In this document: positions 1-11,655 of the stretch, piece by piece
Numbering within the stretch: position 1 is the stretch's first letter
How the letters are laid out: every line of letters begins with the position of its first letter
Source of the DNA: Molanna angustata
Taxonomy: Eukaryota > Arthropoda > Insecta > Trichoptera > Molannidae
NCBI GenBank assembly: GCA_963576475.1
Contig: OY754982.1
Coordinates: 4,367,201 to 4,431,200, forward strand
Length of the DNA stretch: 64,000 bases
Direction: 5' to 3'
The notes under the pieces: model-generated
The model's database searches: none
Told to the model about the DNA's origin: nothing
The model's input: the letters and a program-made list of their open reading frames with translations, nothing else
Translations under genes and position numbers: made by a program

Positions 1-480
1 AGTGTAATCGCTGACTATTACTTGTTTCTATAGAAGACTAATTATATTCCTAAATACCTTGTCAATTTTCGCTTTGCTTCCTTAATCTTCGCTTATGTGC
101 GTCTCCGTTCTATTCATTATTCCAAGATTCTATCCAGTCTGAATCACGGAGAGCTCAAAAAACAAGTCTTTAAAACTCCTTCCACGAAAATCAGTCTCCT
201 TGTTTATTTAAACAGCTTCATTCCAAATGTGTCCGTGGCGTTATTTTCCTCAATTCATTTGGTGTCATTGTACACTATAAAACATACATTGTTGACTATG
301 TTTCTTGGTATTGTTATTGTTTGAAAGCGTGGAGCTGAATAATTAAATATGTATTTATATTGCAACAACTGTTGCTTCAGTTCTCATGTGGTTTTCGCCT
401 TTAATACCTTTCAATGACGTATCATTTATAATAACGGTTTTGACAATCACGGCAGCATTCCTCAAGGTTTAGGAAAGGCC
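1..480. other. No recognisable feature
   Basis: AT-rich sequence. The 97-324 plus frame has no recognisable motif and no splice or start context; treated as chance. Confidence 0.5.
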
Positions 481-1100
481 GAGGTTATACATACATTAAG
501 GGAGCATATTAACCTTAACATCCCAATTCGAAATAAAATTTTTCAAATATATTAGGTAAACAGCGTGTTTCGAAAAAAAAAGTATTTTCAACATTTCTCT
601 AGTGAATGTTCGTCACACAATTTTAAAATTCAGCCTAAATTCCCCTAAAAATATATATAAAACATCCTGATTTCAAGCATTTTTACTCTCCACACTATGG
701 AATAGTGGAGAGTCATGATTTCACAATTTTAAGCGTATTTTTTTACATCAATTTCTCAACGGGTATAATGTAGAGAGTGCACACTGTAGAAAATGCATAC
801 CTACTATGAGTTTCGTGACAATGTTTTTATGTGTATGGTGTATTGTGTAAACTTTTGTCCTCTGGGAATCTTATATTTGTTTAAGAATCTTATAGAAATG
901 TACTTCATAAAAATGCATTTAGAGATTGTCAACATTTCAAGAAGAAAAAATGAACGCTTATTATGGTGTGGAGAGTTTAGTGTTGGCCACAACCCACTCG
1001 TTTAAATAATAATCTATCCATAACTATGTGTCGTAGAGAAATAAATCTTTTATGTGCTTAAAGAGTGCATACAATCAAAGTGAATGTTCGTGATAATTTT
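480..1100 (+). repeat. Dispersed repeat split by family A; partner 23760-24140
   Basis: CAACATTTCTCTAGTGAATG, CACAATTTTAAAATTCAGCC on one side of family A and CCATAACTATGTGTCGTAGA, GAAATAAATCTTTTATGTGC on the other. Both sides lie together, in reverse, at 23760-24140. Confidence 0.7.
685..1010 (+). repeat. Unclassified dispersed repeat family A
   Basis: Starts ACTCTCCACACTATGG and ends TTGGCCACAACCCACTCGTT. The 793-1005 open frame exists only as part of this repeat. Other copies: 1425-1700 (-), 4210-4445 (+), 16690-17235 (-), 34320-34935 (+). It interrupts another repeat seen uninterrupted at 23860-24090. Confidence 0.8.
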
Positions 1101-1424
1101 TTCAATTCATCAAGTCAGGTTGTTTTTTTGTGTTTTGTGATAGGTAAGGCTAATTAATACCTAGGATTGAACAGTCTATACGCCTAGTAAGTGTACCTAC
1201 AGGTCAAATCTCCTAGTTGTCTTTACGAGTCAAGTAGGTATGTTTTACTAATTCTTCCCCGGTGACGTGATTCAGTCTTACGTCACCTTATTAAATCTTT
1301 GTATTAATTCAATATATTACAAGTCTAAAAAAACGTGAGCGTACATCACGACATTTTGATACTTGACAGACTTATTATTCATCACCTACCCGAGATGGGT
1401 CAATACGCATGAAATCAATAAAAA

Positions 1425-1700
1425 AACGAGTGGGTTGTAGCCAACACCAAACTCTCCACAACATAGTAATTGTTCATTTTTTCTTCTTGAAAGGTTTACA
1501 ATTTCTAAACGCATTTTTATGAAGTACATTTCTATTAAACAAATATAAGATTCCCAGAGGACAAAAGTTTTCACAATACACCATACACACAAAAAAATTG
1601 TCACGGAAATCATTGTATGCATTTTCTACATGATGCCTGTTGAGAAATTTAAGTAAAATTGCATTACTTTTATACCTTAACGATAGAAGAAAGGTTTTTG
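1425..1700 (-). repeat. Repeat family A, inverted copy
   Basis: AACGAGTGGGTTGTAGCCAA, AAGAAGTACATTTCTATTAA-like words and GACAAAAGTTTTCACAATAC are the reverse complement of 790-1005. The open minus frames 1386-1716 are the same chance frames as in the forward copy. Confidence 0.8.
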
Positions 1701-2225
1701 ACCTTTCCTTCTTCATAAATTATTAAACTACTATTTTTTATTTTACTATTTTTGTTCATCCCATCAAAACTTAGAAAAATACAAATTTACAGATTTATGG
1801 ACATCTAGTTTTTTTAGTTATTAGTTTAAAACTAAAAATGCGTTTTTGAGATTTATTAAAAAAGGCTCTTTTGAAAATTTCCAAAATAATTTCATATTCA
1901 CTATGTCCATGTTGTATATCAAATGAATGCCTGTAATCTGCAGAATGAAACCGAACGAAACATACTCCAGTCTTCTATGTCGGATAGTTTTCATACTAGA
2001 GCAGTTTACAGACCAAATGATATATTTATTTGAGGTCAAATTTGTGTAATTTTCGCCTCACTAGATCTATGAATTTGCATTTTTCTTCGTTTTGATAGGA
2101 AGAACAAATATACAAAATATTATAAATATCTGAGATGGTGATGTCCAGAGCACTTCTTGATTTCATGCGGATTGACCGAGATGGGTCTAGGAGAAGATTC
2201 AAAATATTTATAATACGTTTTTTTA

Positions 2226-2337
2226 AGCATCAATGCTTGTGGTATAGGTGAACGAAATCGGTCGTGGCAGGATTCGAACTCGCGACCACTGGATTACTAA
2301 TCCAGCGTGCTAACCTCTCTCCCACCACCAATCTATT
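2226..2337 (-). mobile_element. tRNA-Thr-like SINE head
   Basis: Minus-strand copy with GATTCGAACTCGCGACCAC, the anticodon region GGATTACTAATCCAG and a diverged box A (CCTCTCTCCCACCACCA). Only the head and a short stretch of tail are recognisable. Confidence 0.7.
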
Positions 2338-2759
2338 TAAGAGTACGTTTCTTTTGTAAAGGTACACTTCGTGTTAATGTTGGTATCTTGAATTGGGTGT
2401 TGTTATAAATAAAATTCTTATATACTTTGTGAAATTATATTTGTATTTTTTTATTCTAGGAAAATTAAATTAAATTGATCGATAAACTTGGTATCGTCTT
2501 TTTATCCTTTAAATAAAAATATTAATATCTATGTATGTATTAGGTATATCTACATATTTACCTTCATGAATAAAAGTAACGTACTCGGCTTATATACTTT
2601 CTGTCCTAAAATTTATACGCAAAATAAATAATCATGAAAGAATCTAGACACATTTTCGTGAAATTCCTGTTTTACGTGTATTATACAGTGATGAGCGAAA
2701 CCAGTCTTAGTCTTATTAATATTGAATAAAATGCAATACCATACCAATATTCATTTATT

Positions 2760-3190
2760 TATTTATTACAAAATCTAGTACTTATTTTAATTTTTGTGTG
2801 GCTACGGCTTTTCCTGCACCTTTGGCTGCGTCTTCGAGTATTTTTCTTCTACACTCTTGGCTCCCGTTCGGCCAGCCATTTCACAGCCTCTGGAGTCGCC
2901 CTATAGATGTCCTTCCAGTCTTCATACCTCCGTATCGGGCACTCCTCTACTAGATGCTGGATAGTTTGGATTCTTGTTCCACAGTCACATTCCGGATAAT
3001 CCCTTTTTCCCGTTTTCCACATTTGGTAGTTGCATCGACCTTGACCTGTACGTATTCTGTTTTGTTGAATCCAAACTTTTCGGGGAAGGCTATAAACCTG
3101 GCACCCTTTCGTTAGGGTCTTGGATAATGTGTTTGTTTAATACCAGGTCTACCAGGTCAGTTATATTGGGACACAAGCTCACTGAAAAAG
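2760..3190 (-). pseudogene. Jockey-like LINE 3' fragment
   Basis: Read on the minus strand, DYPECDCGTRIQTIQHLVEE then CPIRRYEDWKDIYRAT and KWLAEREPRV-stop is a C-terminal Cys-rich LINE segment; a frame break separates it from the upstream part (3050-3190). An A/T-rich (TAAA-like) tail lies at about 2745-2770. Confidence 0.72.
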
Positions 3191-3600
3191 GGTAGACTTT
3201 ACAAAACGACCCAACAAACAATTGTCAATAAGCCATGGTTCCATGATAAAGCTTTTGACAAACATTCCATCAGCGTTATGTGTCGTATCCGCATGGGACA
3301 CTGTTGTACCAGAGAGCATTTAAAAAAAATAGGGATATCATTGATAGCAGTCTCTGCGAATGTATGATTGGTGATGAGACACTGGATCATTTGTTTCTTG
3401 AATGCCCCATAAACGATAGGTATCCGTCCTTTTTTACCGACCTCACAGAGATTGGGGTTCCAATGCCAACAAATGTGAGGACATTGTTGAGCTACAATTC
3501 CAGGCAGGTAAACATTTTGCTCAAAAAATTCATCAAAATTAATGACATTAAAATTTAACTCTGTTCATAAAATTTAAATTGATCAAAGTAAAATAAATAT
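3190..3600 (+). pseudogene. Jockey-like LINE 3' fragment, opposite orientation
   Basis: Plus strand: VMCRIRMGHCCTREHLKKIG, then after a frameshift DIIDSSLCECMIGDETLDHL and FLECPINDRYPSFF, a LINE C-terminal Cys segment. The stop at 3556 is followed by a short 3' UTR and an AAATAAATA tail near 3590. It lies back-to-back with the minus fragment that ends at 3190. Confidence 0.75.
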
Positions 3601-3644
3601 ACAAAAATAATTTAGGTTTCTCTATTTTGACAGTTTAATATTTT

Positions 3645-4150
3645 AACTTAGATGGCTGAGAACACTCTTAACGGGTGAAGAGCCAATCCACCTCTTTCAA
3701 TGCTCTAGGCAAGTTGAATTCGCTGAGTTGCTTCGGCCAAACAGGCTATCTGGACTTCAGTCGTTGTCTTGGTGGACGGAATATATCTTGAAATGGGGGA
3801 ATTGCGAGATTCTTTTCAATATTGGTGAGTTTTCTAGCTGTAGCCTGGCTCCTGCGCAAATCAGGACCTAGGAGCAATGCTCGAAAGCACAGGGAGTGCA
3901 GTTGGCCTTACGCATCCAGTGATTGTCCTCATTCAATAATACAGCAGCCCGACTGTGGAACGATCTTCCGAATTCTGTGTTTCCATCTTCGTACAACCCG
4001 GGACTTTTTAAAATCCGAATTAATAAACTCTTTTCTAGATTGCAAACCCCTCCCAACGCTACGTAGTGCGCTTCTTCGGAATAGTAAAATGGACCCAAAT
4101 CCTAATAGCTGGCGTCCCCTACGTAGACATGTTAAAAAAAAATTGTTTTA
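3645..4150 (+). pseudogene. LINE pol C-terminal fragment (third type)
   Basis: The frame at about 3940-4050 reads TAARLWNDLPNSVFPSSYNP then LFKIRINKLFSRLQT, the typical last segment of CR1/Jockey-type pol (ARLWN.LP..VF...Y....FK.R). The following words CAAATCCTAATAGCTGGC and CCTACGTAG recur diverged at 12940-12975. Confidence 0.65.
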
Positions 4151-4209
4151 TTTAATTCGGCATCAAGGGTCATGCAATGGACGCTTTTCTCCCACACTGG
4201 TGCGCAGTA

Positions 4210-4445
4210 CTCAGTCGTGTAGAAAAAGCATACTATGAGTTTCGTGACAATGTTTTTGTGTGTATGGTGTATTTTGAAAGCTTTTTCCTTATTATTGTTT
4301 AAGAATATAATAGAAATCTTATTATTATTTAAGAATATAATAGAAATGCATTTTAGAGATTGTCAACCTTTCAAGAAGAAAAAATTAACACTACTATGGT
4401 GTGGAGAGTTAGTGTTGGCAATGACCCACTCGTTTTATTATAATT
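4210..4445 (+). repeat. Repeat family A, partial copy
   Basis: CATACTATGAGTTTCGTGAC through AATGACCCACTCGTTTTATT matches 792-1005, with an internal 25-bp duplication (CTTATTATTGTTTAAGAATA twice). Confidence 0.8.
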
Positions 4446-4769
4446 TTTAATTTGACTGCATACTGATCCAAATTAATAAATTATTGTCACGTTTAGCTGT
4501 CGTCATTAAACGTCAAATAACGCATGCAGCAAGACCAAGATCATAGTCATTCAGTCTTATTCATAATAACTTATGTTAGGTTTATAACAGTGTATAACAA
4601 CAGTATTGAATATCACCATTCATAATATCATATATAAGGCAATAATGCTATATAACGGCTACATTACGCCTATATAAGATAAACACGGTACCAGGTTGTA
4701 AATATCTAAATAATCATATTCACGAAATAAAATATGAAAATAATGCCCAAACACTAAGGCCCAAATTAA

Positions 4770-5060
4770 AGAATAGTTCTCAAGACCGTTCTCCAAATGT
4801 GTCATCTCAAGACCATCTTGAGATCATGCTAGAAAATCCGTATTAAAAGTAAAATACGTACGCCGTCTCATTCGAGAAAGCGTACTCGAAAAAAATGTGC
4901 ATGCAGCTCTATAAATAAGTACTTTTTCTCGCGAATGGCAATAATTTCAGCGTTATTATCTTGGTAGCATTGAGTTGGAATAGCTATTTATAGATATTTT
5001 GACAATTCGTTGTCTTGGTAATTGTTGGTAGTCTTCGTAAGTGTAGAGAAATTTATGCGT
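4770..5060 (+). repeat. Dispersed repeat, partner of 20375-20665
   Basis: Contains CAAGACCATCTTGAGATCAT (itself a small palindrome), CGTATTAAAAGTAAAATACG and CTATTTATAGATATTTTGAC, matching the other copy in reverse order. Confidence 0.8.
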
Positions 5061-6460
5061 CATAATATTATGATACTTGATTAAATAGTGAAAATGTCGA
5101 CCATTTTATTCGGAAGAGGAAAATAAATACTTCTTCTTTTATCTATCATATAGCATATTACGGGAATGTGTGTACCTACAGTCAATAGTTCCAGGAATAG
5201 CAACCATTTCAAAATATGATACAACATGCATAGAATAACAACATGATATTTACTGAATGTACCGGAAATTTTATGAAATCTTACAAAATTTAATTCACAT
5301 AGTTATTTTATGAATGATTGTATGTAAATTACCCTCGGAAGATTATTTTAGTATCGCTAACAATGTAAACGTCAAAATAGTAATTAATGCGAAATTCGTC
5401 CGTGTCTATATGCGTCTCTTTTTCGTGTATAGCGCTGTCTCCTTCTATCTCTTTGAGACCGTTCTCAAGATAGCGGGATAGCTGTCTCGAAGCTATTTCA
5501 ACTCTTCTATACATTTCGAGACAGATCAAGCTCAGTGACTTTTGTTTCTTTATTACCATTTTGGTTGAGAACGTGTTCTTATAATTCGGGCCTATAAGGA
5601 ACGTTGTATTTTTTTTCCAAAATATTGACAAATGTCAAATCACCGGAAAAACATGAATGAATTGCGACGTTGTCAGCTCAAACAGTAACATAGCAACGTT
5701 ATTGTTATATTGCTATATAAATGTTATCATGAATAGTCAAGAATATAAGTGCTTATACTGTGTTTTAGCTATACCTACAATGTTTTTACATGAATAAGAC
5801 TGTAAGTTTATTGCATTTGTACATCACTAATTGTGTGCGACGGTCGTATGGAGAAAAAAAAAGATTGGTAGGTACCTACCTATATACTCATCTTCTTCTT
5901 TCCTTTTTTTCATTCGCCAGCAGGGTGGCCTTATTTAATATTTCACGTCCCGGCTCGAACGTAAAGTCATAAATGTTGGTTCAACACGAAGTTTTCCGAG
6001 GAGAGGAGACCGACTATGTCGATACGTTATGTCCTGGGTCACTCTGAGTCCCCGAAAAAAAGTTTGAAATTTACGGCCACAACTCCGGATTAAATAGACA
6101 CCTTAAATGTGAAAAATTCCTCCTTAGACGTGAGAGTTTGTCCTGAGAGTACTCGATCGATAGAGCTATAAGGACCTCCACCTGTTTTGCTAATATAGAT
6201 TTATTTCATTTACTTTTATTAATATTAAATGGGTACACTAGGTATTGTATCATGTTTCTACATATATATATTTTCCTTATAATAGGACGACCGCTTCGGC
6301 TGACTAGGCCCTTATCATAGAACACACTAACTAAAGAACACAAGCCACCATACATACTTTGTACGCCAATACACATTACTGTCATCTATACTTGCGGTGT
6401 AAAAGCTTTGGGAAGGTTGGACCACCCAGGCGGAATATTTTATTTATTTATTTGTTGTAT
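5060..6460. other. No gene seen
   Basis: Contains a 100-codon minus frame (5329-5631) without recognisable motifs; its ETHIDTDEFRINYYF and SLICLEMYRRVEIA words suggest nothing. A GGTAGGTACCTACCTA palindrome lies near 5868. The 5930-6200 stretch is less AT-rich but unrecognised. Confidence 0.5.
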
Positions 6461-6461
6461 T

Positions 6462-6563
6462 ACATTACTCCTTTGCATATTCATCCTCCATAATGTTTGA
6501 ATAACATATTTTTTTATAGTTATTCAAGCATTATGAAGAACAATACACAAAGGAGCAATGAAT
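6462..6563. repeat. Palindrome with about 42-bp arms
   Basis: CATTACTCCTTTGCATATTC...CCATAATGTTTGAATAAC mirrors GTTATTCAAGCATTATGAAG...CACAAAGGAGCAATG around a T-run. Likely a small MITE. Confidence 0.7.
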
Positions 6564-6739
6564 AATTAAATTAGGTAAAATTATTTAAGTAAAAAAAACA
6601 TTATTTTTATTTTTTATTAGTATTAAAAACAATATACATATGACGAAATACACAAATATATTAATACAATAATAACTTGTATAGTGAAAATAGAAAATAT
6701 AATTAATTAGCTCAATTTAAAACACTTTCACTGTTGTTA

Positions 6740-7055
6740 TTAAATAAAAATCCATCCATCGTAACAATGTTTCTATGTCAAATCCTTTGAGTTACACGAA
6801 CCGACACTACAATAGCAATGGAATTCTTTCTTCAAATTTTACATTGTCTTTTTTACACAACAAATAACACACTTATTTTATTTACTTCAGCGTGACGCAG
6901 TTCTTCATTTCAACATAAAATGATCCATCCATCGTAAGAATGTGCTTCGATCGCGAATGGACGAAAAACGGAATTGTTTGTGTCAAATCCTTTGAGTTAC
7001 ACGAACCGACACTTTATTAGCAATGGGATTGGGATTTTTTCTTCAAGTTTTCCAT
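6740..7055. repeat. Local duplication of about 110 bp
   Basis: ATCCATCCATCGTAACAATG...TCAAATCCTTTGAGTTACAC, GAACCGACACTACAATAGCA at 6750-6830 recurs at 6925-7025 with an extra 40 bp (GCTTCGATCGCGAATGGACG). Confidence 0.8.
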
Positions 7056-7589
7056 TTTTTAACACAATTCGATAAAATTTAACGACAGCAGCAATGACAA
7101 CAAAGGTCAAACAAAAATGGCGATTCATTTCCAACTGTTTTCAACGTGTTGAAAATATTGCCATATTTTGAAATCTGTTCCCATAGTGCATTAGTAAAAT
7201 TGTAATATAACATAATAATTTGATGCTTTTTAATATTCATAAAACATAGAAGTATTCATTTTTTTATTTAAAAACTATTTCGAAAGTAAAAAATATGTTT
7301 TTTTAATACCAAACTATAACAAATAATAATAACATAAATAACATGGGTAAATTTTTAATTTTTTTTTTACTAATGGTATCAACGATGAGTGCCACCGGTG
7401 GCGCCGTCTGAGAAGTGCGGTCCTCACTAAAAAGTGGAAAAAAAGACAGACAGATATATGTCTATCTCAGTCTATCTGGCGTAAATTATTTGTTCTAGGC
7501 TTGCGGGCCCTGGCCCTTATCAACTGGTAAACATAATGTATTTTTCTTATATACTAGAAATCGGTTTATTTTACAACTATACGAATTAC

Positions 7590-7945
7590 TTTACATTACA
7601 ATTATGAAATATCCTCAACAGTTTTGGTGTAGCTAATGTTGGGAAATTACTTCTACAATTATGAAATAACCTAAACAGTTTTGGTGTTGCTAATGTTGGG
7701 AAATTACTTGTACAATTATGAAATATCCTAAACAGTTTTGGTGTAGCTAATGTTGGGAAATTACTTGTACAATTATGAAATATCCTTAACAGTTTTGGTG
7801 TAGCTAATGTTGGGAAATTACTTCTACAATTATGAAATATCCAAAACAGTTTTGGTGTAGCTAATGTTGGGAAATTACTTCTATAATTATGAAATATCCT
7901 AAACAGTTTTGGTGTAGCTAATGTTGGGAAATTACTTCTATGCAA
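7590..7945 (-). repeat. 57-bp minisatellite, about six copies, open in one frame
   Basis: Unit boundaries spaced 57 bp (for example ATTATGAAAT at 7601, 7658, 7715). 57 is a multiple of three, so the minus strand keeps a 119-codon open frame made of 19-residue units CRSNFPTLATPKLFRIFHN, with F/L, R/W and I/L variants. Low complexity, no signal peptide and no splice context; most likely a non-coding minisatellite. Confidence 0.93.
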
Positions 7946-8084
7946 GTGTTATATTGACAAATTAAAAAATATTAAATGGGTAGTTTTTGGTTCTTTCAAA
8001 AGTTCATTTTTCCCGGCTTTCTAGTTTTTTTTAAACTTAACCTAAACTATTTCGCACGATATAAGCGATTATTGGCCACCAGAG

Positions 8085-8448
8085 GGGGCAAGTCTAGTCA
8101 GACGGTGAAATCAAAACCCTCATGATTACCCATATTTTTTTTTAAAGAATGAATATGTCCTTGAAACAAGTACATATTCATCATCATACATTCCCTAAAT
8201 TATGCATATGCTTGTGCTATAGGTGAACGAAATGGGTCGTGGCAGGATTCGAACTCGCGACCACTGGATTACTAGCCCAACGCACTAACCGCTCTGCCAT
8301 CGACCCATCTAAATCATGCATATAATAACATATCATATGGAGTTCAATGATATGTTACGATATTATAGAGCTCCATATTATGATAATTATATCAAACATG
8401 GATGGTTTCGATTCCGCCTGTAGACCAGACTTCCCCCCCAGATGTTGA
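8085..8448. mobile_element. Palindromic MITE, interrupted by a SINE
   Basis: Left arm GAGGGGGCAAGTCTAGTCAG...AAAACCCTCATGATTACCC and right arm ATATCATATGGAG...GGTTTCGATTCCGCC...AGACTTCCCCCC match the two arms of the element at 48999. The SINE at 8137-8312 separates them. Confidence 0.75.
8137..8312 (-). mobile_element. tRNA-Thr-like SINE inserted in a palindromic MITE
   Basis: Head (minus strand) at about 8215-8310: GATTCGAACTCGCGACCAC with CCGCTCTGCCATCGACCCA. The tail runs left to a T-run at 8139, the complement of a 3' A-tail. MITE sequence is interrupted at CCCATAT on the left and resumes near CATATCATATGGAG on the right. Confidence 0.78.
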
Positions 8449-8679
8449 TTTATGTAAATATATAATATCTACTAATTTTTGCATACTAAATATATGTGTT
8501 CGCATAAATGAGAACAATGAAACATCTGTCGAACTATATGTAGGTATTTTTATATCTCTATTGAATATGTGCAAATATTATCTCAGAACAAACGTCAAGT
8601 CACTATCTGAATCTGACCCTTATCTCTTTCTCCGAATCAACTAATCAGTTACTAGAACTTAGATTCTGTCATTTTTCTG

Positions 8680-8790
8680 TTTTTTTACTTCATGTACATT
8701 TTGACAATGGCGGGTTTCTTGCCATACGGCAATTTCTTCCAACCAACCAATGCAACGTGAGGCCATAAATAGTGTAGTGGTAGGTACATT
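8680..8790 (-). repeat. LINE/SINE 3' end with hairpin
   Basis: GGCGGGTTTCTTGCCATACG then GCAATTTCTTCCAACCAACC. On the minus strand this is GGAAGAAATTGCC...GGCAAGAAACCCGCC, a 3'-terminal stem-loop shared with 20790, 33900, 42850 and 50190. Confidence 0.6.
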
Positions 8791-9107
8791 AAATTTTTAA
8801 CAAAAAAACAAACAGAAAGATAAACACGTAATATTATTAAATGTAAAATTATATTCATGTTGTGGGTGCTAAATACAACTTATCTATGTATAATTCAGAC
8901 CAAATATGGAGATTAGACTTAATTTTTTAATGCTTATACTGTGGATTTAATTTTGCATTCGTTATTTACGCATTCGGGGATAGTCAACCGTAGATAAAAA
9001 ACATCGCAATCTAGAACATTGTTTTTTTTTATAATTAAAACTGCACTCAGTGTTCAAGCCTATGCTGCTAATGTTGTTGAGGAATTTTCAATCACTATAG
9101 TTTTTAT

Positions 9108-9690
9108 TTACATACATACCATCACGCCATGTCCCTCACGGGGTAGGCAGAGAGAACCGAACACCACTTCTATCTTGACATACATTCATTGCCTCGTCAA
9201 CATTCATACATCGTCTTATACATGTTCGTCTTTTGTTCACGCTTCTAACATTTCCGTCTTTCAAAATACCGTTCACATGTACGTGCCAGCCCTTCCTTGG
9301 ACGGCCCCGACCTCTCACTCCATTCCTGTCCGCAATGTATATTTTCTTCGTCAGGCGTTCCTCATTCATTCTCCCCATGTGGCCAAGCCATCTCAATGTG
9401 TTCGCTTTCATTCTATTAATATTCTTTTCTTACGTCCTCATTTCTGACCCTGTCATACATCGTTCTATTACAGATTCTTAGCGATCTCATTTCAACTGCA
9501 TTTATTCTATATTCGTGCGACTTCTGCCATGTCCAGGTTTCACTTGCATACGTCAAGGTTGGCACTAAGAAAGCGTTATGAATGGTAACGTTAGCATCCT
9601 TTGATATGTTGCGGTCATTCATAACTGGTTTAAGTGCTCCATTCACTCTGTTTCCTGCCATAACTCTTTTTTCGATCTCTCATATTTTTA
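9108..9690 (-). pseudogene. RTE-like LINE 3' fragment
   Basis: Two minus frames (9136-9411 and 9416-9661) are offset by a frameshift. The downstream one reads NTLRWLGHMGRMNEERLTKK and RGRPRKGWHVHVNGILKDG; the upstream one MAGNRVNGALKPVMNDRNIS and LTYASETWTWQKSHEYRINA. The 3' end CATCACGCCATGTCCCTCAC abuts an ATAC tail. Confidence 0.8.
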
Positions 9691-9779
9691 CTCCATGTAT
9701 AGTTTTATTGATCAGTTTCATCTTGTAATATATTTACGTTTAATCGCAATATTTATTTTTGCGTTATTTTTCATTCATT

Positions 9780-10090
9780 CATTCATTCATACCATCACGG
9801 CATATCCCACAATGTGGGGTAACCAGCGAAAGGAGTGCGGGTGTGCATTGCCTTATAAAAGGGAGCACAACATATCTGTGTATACCCACACACCAGTCTC
9901 GTCTCACCTAAAGAGGCACTATTATATTCAGAATGGGTGGTGAACCTCATTGCTGAACTATGTGAGATGTTATTGTTGCCTGTTGTATTTTCGATTACCC
10001 GGCTCTTACGGGACACTCGAAAACAATAATAGAAAAGAGTGGAAGCACTATTCTAAGCCGGTGCCTCACAGCTGTTTTGCATTATTTTAT
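9780..10090 (-). repeat. Possible LINE 3' region with ATTC tail
   Basis: CATTCATTCATTCATACCAT at the left runs into CACGGCATATCCCACAATGT, which resembles the 3' terminus of the RTE-like family, but the sequence beyond differs. No convincing protein match was seen. Confidence 0.35.
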
Positions 10091-10693
10091 TTTGCGTTAT
10101 TTTGTTAAATTATAATGATGCTCCGCATTTAAAATATGCCAAAGGGTCGTTGTTAAATATGTTAGGCACATTTGCGCCCATAGATTTTTATACAACCCTT
10201 AATTTTTTATCCGCAATAAAATTTCCAATTCAAATTTTTCGTTTTATGTGAACGTTAATATTGATATCATCAGATCGGCACACATAATTATAATATTGTG
10301 AACAACGCGTGTTTCCGAAAACAATAAACGACTCGTTAAAAATTGTTCGATAATTTTGGTAAATATCGTGTGCGGATAATTACTGTGTGTTGCTATGCTA
10401 CAGCTATGCCACAAGTCGCCGAAATTGCCGGACTTAGCCGAGATGTTAATTTAAAATAACGTTTCTGTCAGGGAACACACCAAGTCGTGAAGCCGCTAGT
10501 TGGGATTACGTCAAAGAAATGAAATTAAATTATTTATTTCCATTATTTACACATATATTATATTTATTTAATTATTTATTTGGGAAGCCAACAGCTCATT
10601 TACATTTTTTATAATACAAATTTTAACATAGAATTCAGAGCCAATAACAAGCTTTCCATCAATAACAAGAAAATACTGTAAACAACTCATGTT

Positions 10694-10738
<45 letters not shown>

Positions 10739-11400
10739 CACATATACAAATTGTTTGGGATGGATAGGAGGGTACGAGGGAGGAAAATTAGGAGCGTATC
10801 AACTTCAATATCTCGTGACGAAACTTATCATATTTCACATTGAAGATTAACAAAAAAATTCACATTCATAGAATTATAATGTACATAAGCCGCGTCTAGT
10901 ACAAATTTCGAATTCAAATGTATGCCAAGTTTTTTTTACATGTGTGTGTGTGAGGCGGTAGATCAGTTGGTCTACGTTTTATGTAGGTGTGCGTGTCGGT
11001 AGGTGTACGTATACAAGATACTCTTCTGTTTCCTCGTAGTTTTAGTTGGCATACATTCATTGCGCTGACTAGGTATCTGTAAAATGTATAATCTAAGTTC
11101 ACATTATAACAATAACAAAAAAATAAATATATTTTAAGACTTAATAAAATAAACATACTATGTATGTACAATTGTACCTATTTGGAAATTTACTGCCTCA
11201 CTAGATAAGTACTTTTTCAATTTGGCGTAAGGTTACATGTTTTTGAATGCAAAATAATTAAACATAAACAGAAAAGAAAAATAATCAGAATAATATAACG
11301 TGATCTCTCAGTTATTTAAGCCCATATAATTGTAGTGGAAATGATGGATGGCACCAAGCTATGGTACAGTTTCTCAGGTTATGAAGGCACAGAGCAGTGA
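10090..11400. other. No gene seen
   Basis: AT-rich, with one (CA)n tract. The 10914-11171 minus frame is low-complexity and unrecognised. Confidence 0.5.
10697..10738. repeat. (CA)n microsatellite
   Basis: About 20 CA dinucleotides, ending ACACATGCACATA. Confidence 0.95.
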
Positions 11401-11645
11401 ACTATGTAAGGATATTTAACAGGACATGAGCTGATTGTATTCTGCCATTTCTTTTCAGCCAGTCAATTACCAGTTTTTTGAAGTTTGTTTCGTCGCGTGA
11501 GATATTGTGTTCTATGTCAGGTAATATTTTATTGTAAAGTCTAGGAGCAAGAAAGGGGTAATGTCGCTGGGCAAAAGTCGCCCTTATCTCGAGAAATGCA
11601 TTGCATATTGAATTATATTTTATTAACATATTCATACCCACTAAT
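11400..11645 (-). pseudogene. LINE pol C-terminal fragment
   Basis: Minus frame 11402-11641: EIRATFAQRHYPFLAPRLYN then KILPDIEHNISRDETNFKKL and VIDWLKRNGR, resembling the last segment of Jockey-type pol. It abuts the 55-bp minisatellite on its 5' side. Confidence 0.6.
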
Positions 11646-11655
11646 AGCGTCTGAT

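Noticed and set aside
5329..5631. 100-codon minus frame as a gene
   Set aside because: No recognisable domain, splice sites or flanking signals; kept only as a note in the gap entry.
8215..8310. tRNA-Thr gene (also at 2240, 42945, 48672)
   Set aside because: Box A, box B and an AGT loop are present, but the acceptor stem does not pair and each is followed by the same SINE tail, so these are SINE heads.
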